Origin: Protula sp. h YS-2021
Lineage: Eukaryota; Annelida; Polychaeta; Sabellida; Serpulidae
Reading direction: 5' to 3'
DNA length: 64,000 nt
NCBI GenBank assembly: GCA_949752745.1
Contig: OX457025.1
Location: forward strand, 100,551,587-100,615,586
Position numbers and translations under genes: made by a program. Below are positions 44,352-55,745 of this stretch, in pieces. How positions within the stretch are numbered: position 1 is the first letter of the stretch; each line of letters begins with the position of its first letter. The notes under the pieces are model-generated. The model saw only the letters and a program-made list of their open reading frames with translations. It was not told where the DNA came from and made no database searches.

Positions 44352-44420
44352 ATAAGGGACAAACAAAAAAAAAAAGAAAAAAAAAAAAAAAAAAAAAAAA
44401 ACACAAAACAAACAGAACAA
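44352..44420. repeat. Poly-A / A-rich tract
   Basis: caaaaaa-type low complexity. Similar tracts occur at 44196, 45545 and 46866. Confidence 0.85.
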
Positions 44421-45624
44421 AAACAAACGAATGCTGCATCAATTCATGGCATGTGGTCATGTGATGAAAACAGTCTGCTGATATTTAAGAAAAACTATTT
44501 AAAAAAGGGGGGCTGTGGAACTCAATTAAGGCGCATTTGACATGTTTGAAGTCTTGTTGACATGTCATTGTGACGTAACATTCACGTGACGGAAAAGAGG
44601 CTTTTCACTGTTTTCACTGGCATTATACTTGGTGACTCAGCAGCTGACCTATTTTTTTTCGAACAATGGAAGAAAAGAACGATGGGAATTGGTACCCCCC
44701 CCCCCCCCCTCACAAAATCAAATCCCATTAGCGCTGTTTTGTCGTGCAGATGACCATAAATGGATGAGAAGGTTTCGAGAAGATGGGGTGGGGGTGGGGA
44801 GGGGGTTTCGCTATTAATGCCACCATCAAAGGCCAGATGTTTGGTTTGCAAATTCAGTCAAAAAAAAAAAAAAAACCGCCATAGCATTGGGGATACTTGT
44901 GATAGCTTTGTAAAGATTGTGTCGCTTGTACCAAATAAAGAATTACAAACATTTCTGCAAAAAACGGACAATTTTGTTTTAATGAATGAAAGGTGGTGAA
45001 ATTTTTATTTGATAGTTTTGCACACGGTCTGTTCAAGCTCTGTGATGCTGCTTATAAGCCATTTGGAAGTTTGGGCTAAAAACGAGGATATTGTAAAATG
45101 TGACCTGTCATTTGCGTTGTCAGTAATGTTTGTTCCAAAAATGAGAGCGCCTAGAGTATGCACGGCATTTGTTGTATCGATGTGAAGAGTGACACTTCCG
45201 TGTGTTTCACAGCGAGGATATCCATGGAGAACTTGACATGAACAAAGCAACTTTGGAACTGTTTTTTTTTTTTTTCTTTCTCTTTTTGTTCACTGGTATT
45301 GCAAGCCAAGATGCCCAGATAAAAGGAGGGGGAGGGGGGAGGGGGTAATAGCAGTGTTGTTCCCGAGCCAGCCGGCATGATGTGCCATGGTTGTTTGGAT
45401 AATAATTCTGAGTGAAAAAGATACATCATGTTCGATTGCGATTCGAACACTTTTCGTTGAACTATTTGAACTGTACCATACAAGGGTACGTTGTGGAAAA
45501 TATGTCAAGTGCGATTGAGTGCAGGTCCAACGGAGAAAACTTCGCAAAAAAAAAAAAAAAAGGAAAAAAAAATTCACCAATTTGTCCAGCTTTTGTTGCA
45601 ATTTTAAATGATACAGTTTATCAA

Positions 45625-46212
45625 AGTGTGAGGGCTGAGCGACGAAGGTCCAGGCTGAGCGGTGAAGGCCCGGGCTGAGCAGTGAAGGTCCGGGCTGAGC
45701 GATGAAGGCCAGAGCTGAGCAGCGAAGGTCCGGGCTGAGCGGTGAAGGCCCGGGCTGAGCGGTGAAGGCCCGGGTTGAGCAGTGAAGGCCCGGGCTGAGC
45801 GGTGAAGGTCCGGGCTGAGCGGTGAAGGCCCGGGCTGAGCAGTGAGGGCCCGAGCTGAGCAGTGAAGGCCCGGGCTGAGCGGTGAAGGCCCGGGTTGAGC
45901 AGTGAAGATTCGGGCTGAGCGGTGAAGGTCCGGGCTGAGCGGTGAAGGCCCGAGCTGAGCAGCGAGGGCCCGAGCTGAGCAGTGAAGGCCCGGGCTGAGC
46001 GTTGAAGGTCCTGGTTGAGCGGTGCAGGTCCGGGCTGAGCAGTAAAGGTCCGGGCTGAGCGTTGAAGGTCCGGCTGAGCACTGAAGGTCCGGGCTGAGCA
46101 GTGAAGGTCCGGGCTGAGCAGTGACGGCCCGGGCTGAGCGGTTAAGGTCCGGGCTGAGTTGAACGTCCGGGCTGAGCGTTGAAGGTCCGAGCTGAGCAGT
46201 GAAGGTCCGGGC
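45625..46212. repeat. Minisatellite, 20-bp unit, about 29 copies
   Basis: The unit is cgggctgagcggtgaaggcc with c/t and a/g variants in mixed order. The minus-strand frame stays open because three units make 60 bp. Confidence 0.94.
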
Positions 46213-47794
46213 AGGGGCTTCGTGAATCTAGCATCAGACCTTTTTTCACATAGTCGTTCCTTGTCAGGTTAAAAGGTCTGAGCAGGACAGATGACAGATA
46301 AGACGAGATAAAACGAGAGATAAGGAGTTCTGCAGTGTTCCTATGCTGGAGTCGTCTTAACGCTCACCGCGCGTGACAGTGAAGAATTACTCTGCATATA
46401 GTTGATGTATATTATATGTGGTGCTGTCATTAACATTTTCACAACTCTGTCAGCGTTGCTATCCATTCAGTTGTCAGAGGGAGGTCATTTAAAAAAAAAT
46501 AACTGATGACCAAAACCAAAAAGATACGTGGTCGGTGTATATTCTGTTATGCCAAATGCTAAAGAAATGACTGCTGAAAGCGTTCAATGAAATGAACCTA
46601 ATGGTGGTTCTCGCTGGTAGAGTTGTGCTTTTAGACCTGTCAGATTGTGTGCTTTACCATTTTGATGTAGCAGGAATTTATCGGGGACAGACACATTTTT
46701 AAGAACCAGGCCGAGCGCCACTCAATCTTTTCACGGAGGCAAGGGGAAGTAAATTAGTTGTCAGTTCTAGCCCAAGTTCCGAAATAAATGATGTTTTTAG
46801 AGTGGCGAGGCTGTAGTCTACCGGGTGGCGGAGCTCGTCAAAAATTATAGTGTCTTTCCAAAACGAAAAAAAAAAAAACGAGGAAAAAAAAACAGGATAA
46901 TGTGAGTGGACGAGCAGTGAAAAAAAAAAACAAAGTCGAAAGACGATCGACGTGGGCGTGCTGGCTTAAACCCGCATATAGGAGAAATTTCAGTGTTGAA
47001 AACGTTCATCACCAAGGATATAAATGAAAACAGTGAAATGTGATTTGGTGACAGCCCTTTGCTAATAATTTGGCAGCAGCTTCAGTCAGTAATTCCGTTG
47101 GACAGTGTTTCTTTTTATTTTTTTGCTTGTTCCGTAAATAAGATCAAGTTAACGAAAGTGGTTTATAGTTAAAAGTGCCCAATTGAGACTTTTTAGCAAT
47201 CAAAACACTTTAGTCAACAGTGCATTTGTGTTAATGAAGGAAATAGATAACAGTTTATTCGATGAAATCCTCATTCATTAATAAACTGAATTGAAGCGAT
47301 TGGCAAAGGAGGTTGTCACTCAAACGACCATTTTAGTTTTAAAATACCAGTGGATTTCACGAGATGTCAGTTGAAGTTGGGCACTCTCTTCTCTGATATA
47401 GGATATAAATTAATGCTGTTCATTTTGAAGTGCCCCCCCCCCAAGGATTGACAACCGTGCGGCAGAGGGTCGTGGACAAAGGCACTTGAGCGATAATAAA
47501 TGGATTAAAGAGATAGTGAATTGAGTACTTTTGTGAGGGATTTTTTTTTTGCACGTGGTTCGTTTGGATGGAGGAGGAGTTTGCGTGTATTTGTGAAAAC
47601 AAACAAACAAAAACAAAACAAACAAACAAATTGTTAATGAAAAAACAAATCTACTCACAAATCGATTGTCCAATTTCGTGCATTATCCAAAATCGATGCG
47701 GTGTCGTGGCCAAGTGTTTGTGTTTTTGTGCTAATTTTAAGCGTACAGTTCCATGACCTATTTTTAATAATGGATAGTTTTAAAATCTGGCAAG

Positions 47795-48086
47795 TGTAGA
47801 AATCTGCGCGACAATGACGATGATACAGCAGGGCCTGTGTCGCGAAAACGCGTTTGCGGGGCGAGATAACGGCTTGTTGCACGCGGAATTGGGGAACAGA
47901 TTAGATAACGTATTCCGCGTGATGCCGCGTTTGTCATTGGCGCCAGTGTTTGAAGCAACGGATTCAAAATTCACACCCTTCTCTGACCCACCCATTTGTA
48001 AAGGGATAGAGGGTGCGTTCACATCAGCCATGGAAAAGCCGCTAGCAGGATTACTAGATGCCCCGTTCACACCATCTGCGGCCCAG
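47795..48086. other. CpG-rich open stretch upstream of the 48-kb exon
   Basis: The plus frame is open from 47814 (MTMIQQGLCRENAFAGRDNG...) continuously into the exon, and two minus frames are also open. It could be a 5' extension of the exon, or an interspersed repeat that happens to be open. I could not decide from sequence alone. Confidence 0.35.
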
Positions 48087-48229
48087 GAGCAGCTCAGCAC
48101 CATTCTGGAGGACCCGGATGATATCTACAGCTATCAGCTGGAGGACGCACTGTCTGATATCAGTGACGGCTGTGCGAGTGACCGCAGCACCCCCACCCCA
48201 CCCTCGATGAGGGCAAAGCGGGCCGCCAG
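48087..48229 (+). CDS. NAV: Probable NAV internal exon (143 nt, acidic/Ser-rich)
   Basis: It reads EQLSTILEDPDDIYSYQL and then EDALSDISDGCASDRSTPTP, PSMRAKRAA, ending in two bases (phase 2). Donor ccag|gtaaac at 48230; a plausible acceptor is tgcggcccag at 48077-48086. The trailing AG plus the T that opens the exon at 52470 gives a Ser codon, so the join is in frame: ...KRAA-S-FEDSSSISSGDISD. The frame stops one codon past the donor. The frame is also open upstream to 47814, so the real 5' edge may be farther left; upstream composition is CpG-rich and looks different. The assignment comes from phase fit, acidic composition and context, since this part of NAV is poorly conserved. Confidence 0.55.
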
Positions 48230-48415
48230 GTAAACCTTAACTCCCATACCCACCCTCGCTGTGGGCAAAGCGGGCCGCAAGGTAAACCTTAACCCCCACC
48301 CCACCCTCGCTGTGGGCAAAGCGGGCCGCAAGGTAAACCTTAACTCCCACCCCACCCTCGCTGTGGGCAAAGCGGGCCGCCATGTAAACCTTAACCCCCA
48401 CCCTGCCCTCACTAA
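48196..48415. repeat. 51-bp minisatellite that includes the exon end and splice donor, 4 copies
   Basis: caccctcgctgtgggcaaag, cgggccgca(a), aggtaaacctta repeats. The first copy is the last 34 bases of the exon plus the donor. Copies 2 and 3 keep a donor-like aag|gtaaac. Confidence 0.88.
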
Positions 48416-51400
48416 GCATAACCATTGCCAAGTGAACCTGACTCACCCTGTCCTCACTCCACGTTCAAAGATAACCCCCCCCCCCACCCCCGGGCCAAAG
48501 CGGACACCCACGTAAATCAAATTCCCGCCCCAATTGAAGAGTGTATATTTTCATAGTTCAGAATGAAGTTCCAACTTTTCGAAGTTTGTTTTGACGATGA
48601 TGCTGCCCGATATGACAATGAAGCGTTTCTGACTAAAATGATAATATAAACAAACTAGTGATAACGTTCGAGTGATAACAAACTAATGATAACAAACTAG
48701 TGATAACAGCAAAAAAATAGTAGCTTTTTTTGCCCCACATTATAGGATTTCAAACTATGTTCGAAATTAACTAGCCGTGCGATAAATTACTCCACATAAA
48801 AAAAAGAAAAACGATTGTCATGAATTTTTAAATACACTCGCGAGCGCCGCTATTATTCGGTCACCGGAAAATTTTTCACGCGTAAGCGCGATAACTTTCT
48901 GAACCTCTAGGTTCTTACTTTGCAAGTTCAGACCGAGATTCAGAATGTTATTTTCATATGTTTGTGTTAAAGTTGAGATTCTTTCTGATAAACATTCATT
49001 TTGTGCCTTGTCAAAAAAACAAAAAAACAAAAAAACAAAAACATACAACAAACGAAAAAACATAAAACAAAGAATTTGGCGGTCACAAATTTTTGCCAGA
49101 GGTGTCACGGATTTTGAAAAATCGCTATTTCAATGATAGTTCTTTTTTTTTTTTTTTTTTGCAAGATAACAGTTCTAGAGTAGGAAGAAGGGGGGGGGGG
49201 GGGAGTAATCTGATGCTTTATCTCGCAAAGCGAAAACAAAACCCAACATGGCATTGATGGAACAAAGAGCCAAGCATGGAGTGAAGGTCGTTCGTCACGC
49301 TTCTCGTCGAGTGCTGGCAAATTCTGATAAACTGTTAGTGGTAACCGGAGAAGGTGCGAAATTACACGACGAAAAGCAAATAAATCCCCGCGTTGTTCTT
49401 TTTTTTCTCTCTCTCTCTTTCACATACAACAGAATGAGAGAGAAAGGATGATTTGTCGAAGGATGCCGCGTTGATGTGTTGGCTTTGATTGTGGGATGGG
49501 GGTTATTTTCAAGGAAAATATTTTAACTTTGCTTTTTTTTTTTTGACGGATGTTATAAAACAAGTGATGTCATGTAATTATGAAGTCATGTTATATATGA
49601 CGTGCTGTAATTTATTATTGGGCTGACACCCTTCCCCGAGGCGAAACGACACTTCAAACGCGCTTTTTTTTTCTGCCTGCCAGGTCGGCTCTATTAGGCA
49701 GAGGTCATTCTGTCAGGTTTCTTTCTTTTTTTTCTTTTGGCGACGGTGCAATTATAGCGCAATTACATTAATAGGAAGTAATGTGTGTTTGATAGAAATG
49801 GAAGGAATTCGTTGTCGAGAACCTCGCCTGCGTCACAACGCACCCGTATCAGGAGTCAGTGGCGAATGACTATGAGGACGTAATAACCAATCGGATATGA
49901 TAATCTGCATTCTTAAATTTAACGCCCCGAAGGAGAATAATAAATTTAAATTAATAAATAAAAATCGTTATATACACACGTGCTGAAACCGTGTAGAACT
50001 TTATGCTAACAGTGATGTCGGCCTGTTGCCCCGCGTCTTCTCATAACACCATCTCATCCACAGACTGCTTTGTCCTCGTTGAGAATTTTGCAGCAACCTG
50101 TAAAATAACACCTTGACGGAAAAGATCAGAAATCCCATGGGGAGGAGGACGGGTTTGGGGTGGGGGTGGAGGGGGATGTCCTTAAAAAGTACGTGTAAAT
50201 AGTAAGGATATTTATGCGAACAAAAATGCGATCGTTGTTCTGTAGATACAGACCGTGTTGTTTGGTGACATGAGCCGCTTGTGTTGTTGTGTGACCTGAG
50301 AACTCGGGTGTTGAGATATGCTTGCAAAGGGGCCCCTTGTTTTTACCGGAAACCTGATGCTTTCACAATATTACACGCTGCGGTGAACCCTTTATGGATG
50401 TCATATTTTTAAATCCCACCCCCCCCCCTTTCCTTGACTTGTTTTGAACATTTTAGCGGACATTTAGCAACTATCGGAATAATTTTTGCTGAAATTAAAT
50501 TGAAAAGAAAAAAAAAAACGATTTTTAATTGCCTATCGTTGTGTTTGCAGTGTGAAAATGATCAAAAGCGATCCAAAGTGATCAAAGTGATCAAGTTATC
50601 AGTGAGTGGTGGTTGTTGAATTGCTAAAAAGCCTGAATCGAAGCCCCTGAGTGGATTTTAAAAAAAGAACGAAATATAGCTCATAAAATACTGTAAACCA
50701 AGGATCCCAGGACAGAATAATCGTCAGGGGTAGAAGGATACGTTTTCCGGCAGCTTATACTGAGCGGATTAAAGTGTCAATTTGTTCGGAGTCATTCATT
50801 AAAAATTCTTTATGAAAGTAACGGATGGTCAGGTGGAATTTTGAAACCGTGTGATAAGAGTATCTAGTGTGACGTCATTTATTGAAATCTATCTCCAGAT
50901 AGCCGTCCGTTTTGTGGCCTGCTTCTTGTGCCAAATATAACTTTTCTTCTTCTTTTTTTTCGTTATGAAAATGACATTTCAATTGAATGCACATGGTAGT
51001 GTGTTATTTAGGTGAATTAACTTTTACATGAGTGGTATTCAGGGAGGGAGAAACGACAGCTCGAGAGACCCTCGTTGCCACAATGACAGTATTTTATTGA
51101 AAACTTTCCAATTTCGGAAATATATGTATTACTTGTTAAGATTGCATTAAAAAATGTCACAAGCGGCACCTGTAAAGATAGATTGAATAAAATGACATTA
51201 AATGTAACCATAAAAAATATGTCAAGAAAGGGAATCTGAAAGGGAAAAATCATTGAAATATTGAAGTGAACATTCAACAACTGATTAAATAATTGTGATT
51301 GAAATGGATATGGAAAGATTAATTCCTCGCGTGCTGTGCGCGACATCAAAATAGCGCGTAAGTTGTTACGCAAATCAGTATTATTTTTTAATTGCTATAG

Positions 51401-51508
51401 AATTTATAGAATTGCTATAGAATTTATTTATTAGTAAGTTCTAAGTGGTTCACGTGTGCGATTGCCTTGAGTGTAGCAGGCTGATTGTAAGAGCTTTATA
51501 GAAATCAG

Positions 51509-51622
51509 TGCATTCTAGTGCTGGTCAGGGAAGGTTCTAGTGCTGCTCAGGGAAGGCTCTAGTGCTGGTCAGGGAAGGTTCTAGTGCTGGTCAGGGAAGG
51601 CTCTAGTGCTGGTCAGGGAAGG
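51509..51622. repeat. 22-bp tandem repeat, about 5 copies
   Basis: The unit is tctagtgctggtcagggaag plus a two-base tail (gt or gc). Confidence 0.92.
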
Positions 51623-51764
51623 TTCGATTTGATTTAAAGGAGTACTGAGCTAATGGGAGTTTGCAATTATAATAGTGGTTTACATTAAAATGGCTGATCA
51701 GCTCCAGGCCGATCGTAGCACGTTTTAAAAGGCTTCGATTTAGCGACTTGAAGTTCAAGTTGAA

Positions 51765-52095
51765 TGGGGTAGTGCAAATGGGAAGGAGTGAAGGGGCATA
51801 TGAATAGAGCAATGTGAACGGGGCAGGGTGAATAGGGTAGTGTGAATGGAGAGGTGTGAATGGGGTAGTGTAAATGGGGTAGAGTGAACGGGGAAGTATG
51901 AATGGGGTAATGTGAACGGGGCAGTGTGAATTGGGTTGTGTGAAGGGGTAGTGTGAACGGGGCAGTGTTGACGGAGTAGTGTGATGGGAGAGTGTGAACG
52001 GGTTAGAGGGAATGGGGGTAGTGTGAACGGCGTAGAGTGAGTGGGTTAGTTTGAATGGGGTAGTGTGAACGGGGTAGGGTGAATGGGATAGTGCG
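51765..52095. repeat. ~15-bp imperfect tandem repeat
   Basis: Variants of ggggtagtgtgaacg, about 20 copies with indels. Confidence 0.9.
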
Positions 52096-52469
52096 CACGG
52101 CATTTTAGGCCGATTATATCTATCTGTTTATCTTAAAATCAGCACACGCGTGTCAAAACGCTGAGACGAACGCAGAATCTCGTCTTTAACAAAAACATGG
52201 CATATTTACTAATCAGCTTGTGAAAAGTCACGCGAACTTGATGGCGTAACTAACTTGTTGTCTATTCTCCTCGCTTTACTTCTTCTTTTAAACCCGTGGC
52301 AGCTTTCCGTGCACTAACAATAACTACGTCAGCCATCAGATGAAATATTTAGATTATCTAATAATAGTCAGAAAAAAATGGTAAAAATTTAAGACTTGTA
52401 GAGGGTAAAAATATCAGGAAAAAAATAATATAGGAAAAGTGACCTTTGAGATGTTCGTTTTGTTTGCAG

Positions 52470-52629
52470 TTTCGAGGACAGCAGTTCCATTAGCAGTGGG
52501 GACATCAGCGACACAATTAACGACATCTCCACTGACGAGATTACGACAGGCTCGTCGCTGAGTGGGGAGACAGACAGCGTGCACCATGCCTACAGCAGCC
52601 TGAAGGGTCGTCCGCCCGTGCATGGACAG
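52470..52629 (+). CDS. NAV: Neuron navigator exon with ISDTINDIST block (160 nt)
   Basis: After one base that completes a Ser codon it reads FEDSSSISSGDISDTINDIS, TDEITTGSSLSGETDSVHHA, YSSLKGRPPVHGQ. 'SSGxISDTxNDISTDEL' followed by a Thr/Ser run is a strongly conserved block of NAV1-3, UNC-53 and Sickie in the Ser-rich middle region. Acceptor tgtttgcag, exon start 52470; donor cag|gtatgt at 52630, phase 0. The last 39 bases of the exon and the donor are the founder of the array that follows. If the second or third downstream donor were used instead, the frame would shift by 52 bp per unit and hit a stop in the third unit, so only the first donor gives the normal product. Confidence 0.9.
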
Positions 52630-54510
52630 GTATGTGCGTGCCTATGGCAGCCTAAAGGGTCGTCCGCCCGTGCATGGACAGGTATGTGCGTGCCTATGGC
52701 AGCCTAAAGGGTCGTCCGCCCGTGCATGGACAGGTACGTCGTGCCTATGGTAACCTGAAGGGTCGCTCGCCCGTGCCTGGACAGGTAGGTGTCGTGCCTA
52801 TAGCAGCCTGAATGGTCGTCCGCCCGTGCCTGCACTGGTATGCCCGTGCCTATGGCAACCTGAAGGGTCGTCCGCCCGTGCATGGACAGGTAGGTGCCGT
52901 GCCTATAGCAGCCTGAAGGTCGCTCGCCCATGCCTGGGCAGGTATGTGCGTGCCTATAGCAGCCTGAAGGGTCGTCCGCCCGTGCCTGGACAGGTAGGTG
53001 TCGTGCCTATAGCAGCCTGAAGGGTCGTCCATCCGTGCATGGACAGGTACGTGCCGTGCCTATAGCAGCCTGAAGGGTTGTCCGCCCGTGCCTGGACAGG
53101 TACGTGCCGTGCCTATAGCAGCCTGAAGGGTCGTCCGCCCGTGCATGGACAGGTATGTGCGTACCTATGGCAACCTGAAGGGTCGTCCGCCCGTGCCTGG
53201 ACAGGTAGGTGTCGTGCCTATAGCAGCCTGAATGGTCGTCCGCCCGTGCCTGCACTGGTATGTCCGTGCCTATGGCAACCTGAAGGGTCGTCCGCCCGTG
53301 CATGGACAGGCAGGTGCCGTGCCTATAGCAGCCTGAAGGTCGCTCGCCCATGCCTGGGCAGGTATGTGCGTGCCTATAGCAGCCTGAAGGGTCGTCCGCC
53401 CGTGCCTGGACAGGTAGGTGTCGTGCCTATAGCAGCCTGAAGGGTCGTCCATCCGTGCATGGACAGGTACGTGCCGTGCCTATAGCAGCCTGAAGGGTTG
53501 TCTGCCCGTGCCTGGACAGGTACGTGCCGTGCCTATAGCAGCCTGAAGGGTCGTCCGCCCGTGCATGAACAGGTAGGTGTCGTGCCTATAGCAGCCAGAA
53601 GGTTCGCCCGCCCGTGCCTGGACAGGTACGTGCCATGCCTATAGCAGCCTGAAGGGTCGTCCGCCCGTGCCTGGACAGGTACGTACCATGCCTATAGCAG
53701 CCTGAAGGGTCGCCCACCCGTGCATGGACAGGTACGTGCCTTGCCTATAGCAGCCTGAAGGATCGCCCACCCGTGCATGGACATGTAGGTGTCGTGCCTA
53801 TAGCAGCCTGAAGGGTCGCCCGCCCGTGCCTGGACAGGTACGTGCCATGCCTATAGCAGCCTGAAGGGTCGCTCGCCCGTGCCTAGACTGGTATGTGCCG
53901 TGCTATAGCAGCCTGAAGGGTCGCTCGCCCGTGCCTGGACAGGCAGGTGCCGTGCCTATAGCAGCCTGAAGGATCGCCCACCCGTGCCTGGACAGGTAGG
54001 TGCCGTGCCTATAGCAGCCTGAAGGATCGCCCACCCGTGCCTGGACAGGTAGGTGTCGTGCCTATAGCAGCCTGAAGGGTCGTCCGCCCGTGCCTGGACA
54101 GGTACGTGCCGTGCCTATAGGAGCCTGAAGGATCGCCCACCCGTGCATGGACAGGTAGGTGTCGTGCCTATAGCAGCCTGAAGGGTCGTCCGCCCGTGCC
54201 TGGACAGGTACGTGCAATGCCTATAGCAGCCTGAAGGGTCGCCCACCCGTGCATGGACAGGTGCGTGCCGTGTCTATAGCAGCCTGAAGGGTCGTCCGCC
54301 CATGCATGGACAGGTATGTGCGTGCCTATGGCAGCCTGAAGGGTCGCCCACCCGTGCATGGACAGGTAGGTGTCGTGCCTATAGCAGCCTGAAGGGTCGT
54401 CCGCCCGTGCCTGGACAGGTACGTGCAATGCCTATAGCAGCCTGAAGGGTCGCCCACCCGTGCATGGACAGGTGCGTGCCGTGTCTATAGCAGCCTGAAG
54501 GGTCGTCCGG
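52588..54510. repeat. 52-53-bp minisatellite built from the exon 3' end plus splice donor, about 36 copies
   Basis: Each unit is tatagcagcctgaagggtcg, tccgcccgtgcatggacag, gtacgtgccgtgcc with minor variants, that is 39-40 bases of exon plus about 13 bases of intron including a GT donor. Runs of eight units recur at 420 bp (52789 and 53209), a higher-order duplication. tatagcag inside each unit also resembles an acceptor. Confidence 0.95.
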
Positions 54511-55745
54511 AGGGCAGTTGCATGTCATGTCATGCCTGGAGCTACGGCCGACAGTATTATTGGGGAAGGGGGAGGGGGGGGGGAGGGGGGGGAGGGAAGC
54601 TTGTGTGATATCAGGCCAGGGCGATTCCCGTCTGAATGATATGAATGCCTGGGACCAATGAATGAATGAAATTGAGTTAACCCAGTAATTTGTTCGTGAC
54701 CTTTAATTTCAGTCTTCGGCATTTTTGTTGATGATTCAGAAAAGAGGCAAAGAAATTTTGGTTTGTTTTTTAAGTCACGCAATATTAAATATAAAATCTA
54801 AAATACAGTTTCTTAAATTAACATTGAGGCCACAAAAAGAGGACTGATGACGCGTCATGGTAATTGTGTGACAAAACTGTATCCGATTAAATATCTTAAT
54901 TGGCAGAAGTGGTGACCCGTTTTTCTTTTTTTTTTTGTCTTTTTTCTTTTTTTTTCTTCTTTTTTTTTTTCTTTTTTTTTTTTTGGATTTTAGGAATTTT
55001 TTCAAGATTTTTTTTTTTCATATGAGTAACGTACAGAATTAAAAAAAAAAGGAAAGAAAGAAAGAGAAAAAAAGAAGAAAATCTGAATTTTCAAATTGCT
55101 GGCGTGCATGTCAAGTAGGGGCATCTAACGGTGCCAGAAATGTCATCGACTGTAGCGACCTGATGTAAAACACTTAAAATAGCCCGCGGATGACATAAAT
55201 TGTAAAGTGGCCCATTCAAATGACACTGTTCCTTCAAGAATGCCCGTACCATAAATTATATTTCGAGTAGCAATCTAAGAAATTAAATATTGTATTTGCG
55301 TATAAATATATAAGTAGTGGCCGTCGTTTTTTCACCTTGTTTATGTGAAGGCATTTGAAATAAACATTGTCATATTCACACATCGTTTACTTCCGTCAGT
55401 TGACGGATTTCAGGTCGAAATTTGTTGTCCTCGAGATCAACTGAATTATGCAATAATTTTTTTTCTCGGAGAGGGGGCGGGCGGGCGGGGGGGGAAGGGA
55501 AGCTCATGAGTCTTCACATATAATGCTTCTGTGTGGTTCTGTGGACTTTTTTAATCTGAAGCCTGAAGCTGAAAAACTTTGTACAGTCGCCGTGGTCCCG
55601 AATTGCCTTATGTGTGTCATCTCCGAGATCTGGTTGAATCTTTTCTTTCTTTGGTTGGTGTAAAGGTGATGGCAGAGCCAAATTTACAACTCGAAATTTT
55701 ACGCCAGTTTTACCAATATGTGCGTTTTTTTTTCTGTCCACCAAG
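54511..55745 (+). other. End of NAV intron, no gene seen
   Basis: It holds G-tract clusters (54562-54596, 55475-55497), a T-rich/A-rich low-complexity block (54910-55085) and AT-rich DNA. No other feature recognised. Confidence 0.7.

Larger units (their letters stand above)
14335..48086 (+). other. Very large NAV intron(s) carrying most repeats and the palindromic element
   Basis: About 33.7 kb with no convincing host exon. It holds the palindromic transposon (25253-32493), the assembly gap, and most tandem arrays listed separately. Stretches where I see only unremarkable AT-rich intron DNA include 16300-16900, 22000-22780, 35300-35900, 40600-42040, 42250-43200, 44030-44680 and 46250-47400. 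Small linker exons of NAV, which are poorly conserved, could have escaped notice. Confidence 0.6.
48230..52469 (+). other. NAV intron with arrays and A/T homopolymers
   Basis: About 4.2 kb. It holds the donor array above, a 14-bp gataacaaactagt repeat (48655-48710), cttt/poly-T tracts, a G run at 49190, and two tandem arrays at 51509-51622 and 51765-52095. A 67-codon frame at 49248 was considered and not called. Confidence 0.7.

Noticed and set aside
45290..46081. 263-codon minus-strand frame, Pro/Ser/His-rich
   Set aside because: Translation of the 20-bp array plus flanking poly-T.
49248..49451. 67-codon frame (MALMEQRAKHGVKVVRHASRR) as a NAV exon or first exon
   Set aside because: Not recognisable as NAV and it runs into CT-rich low complexity; no convincing donor phase match.
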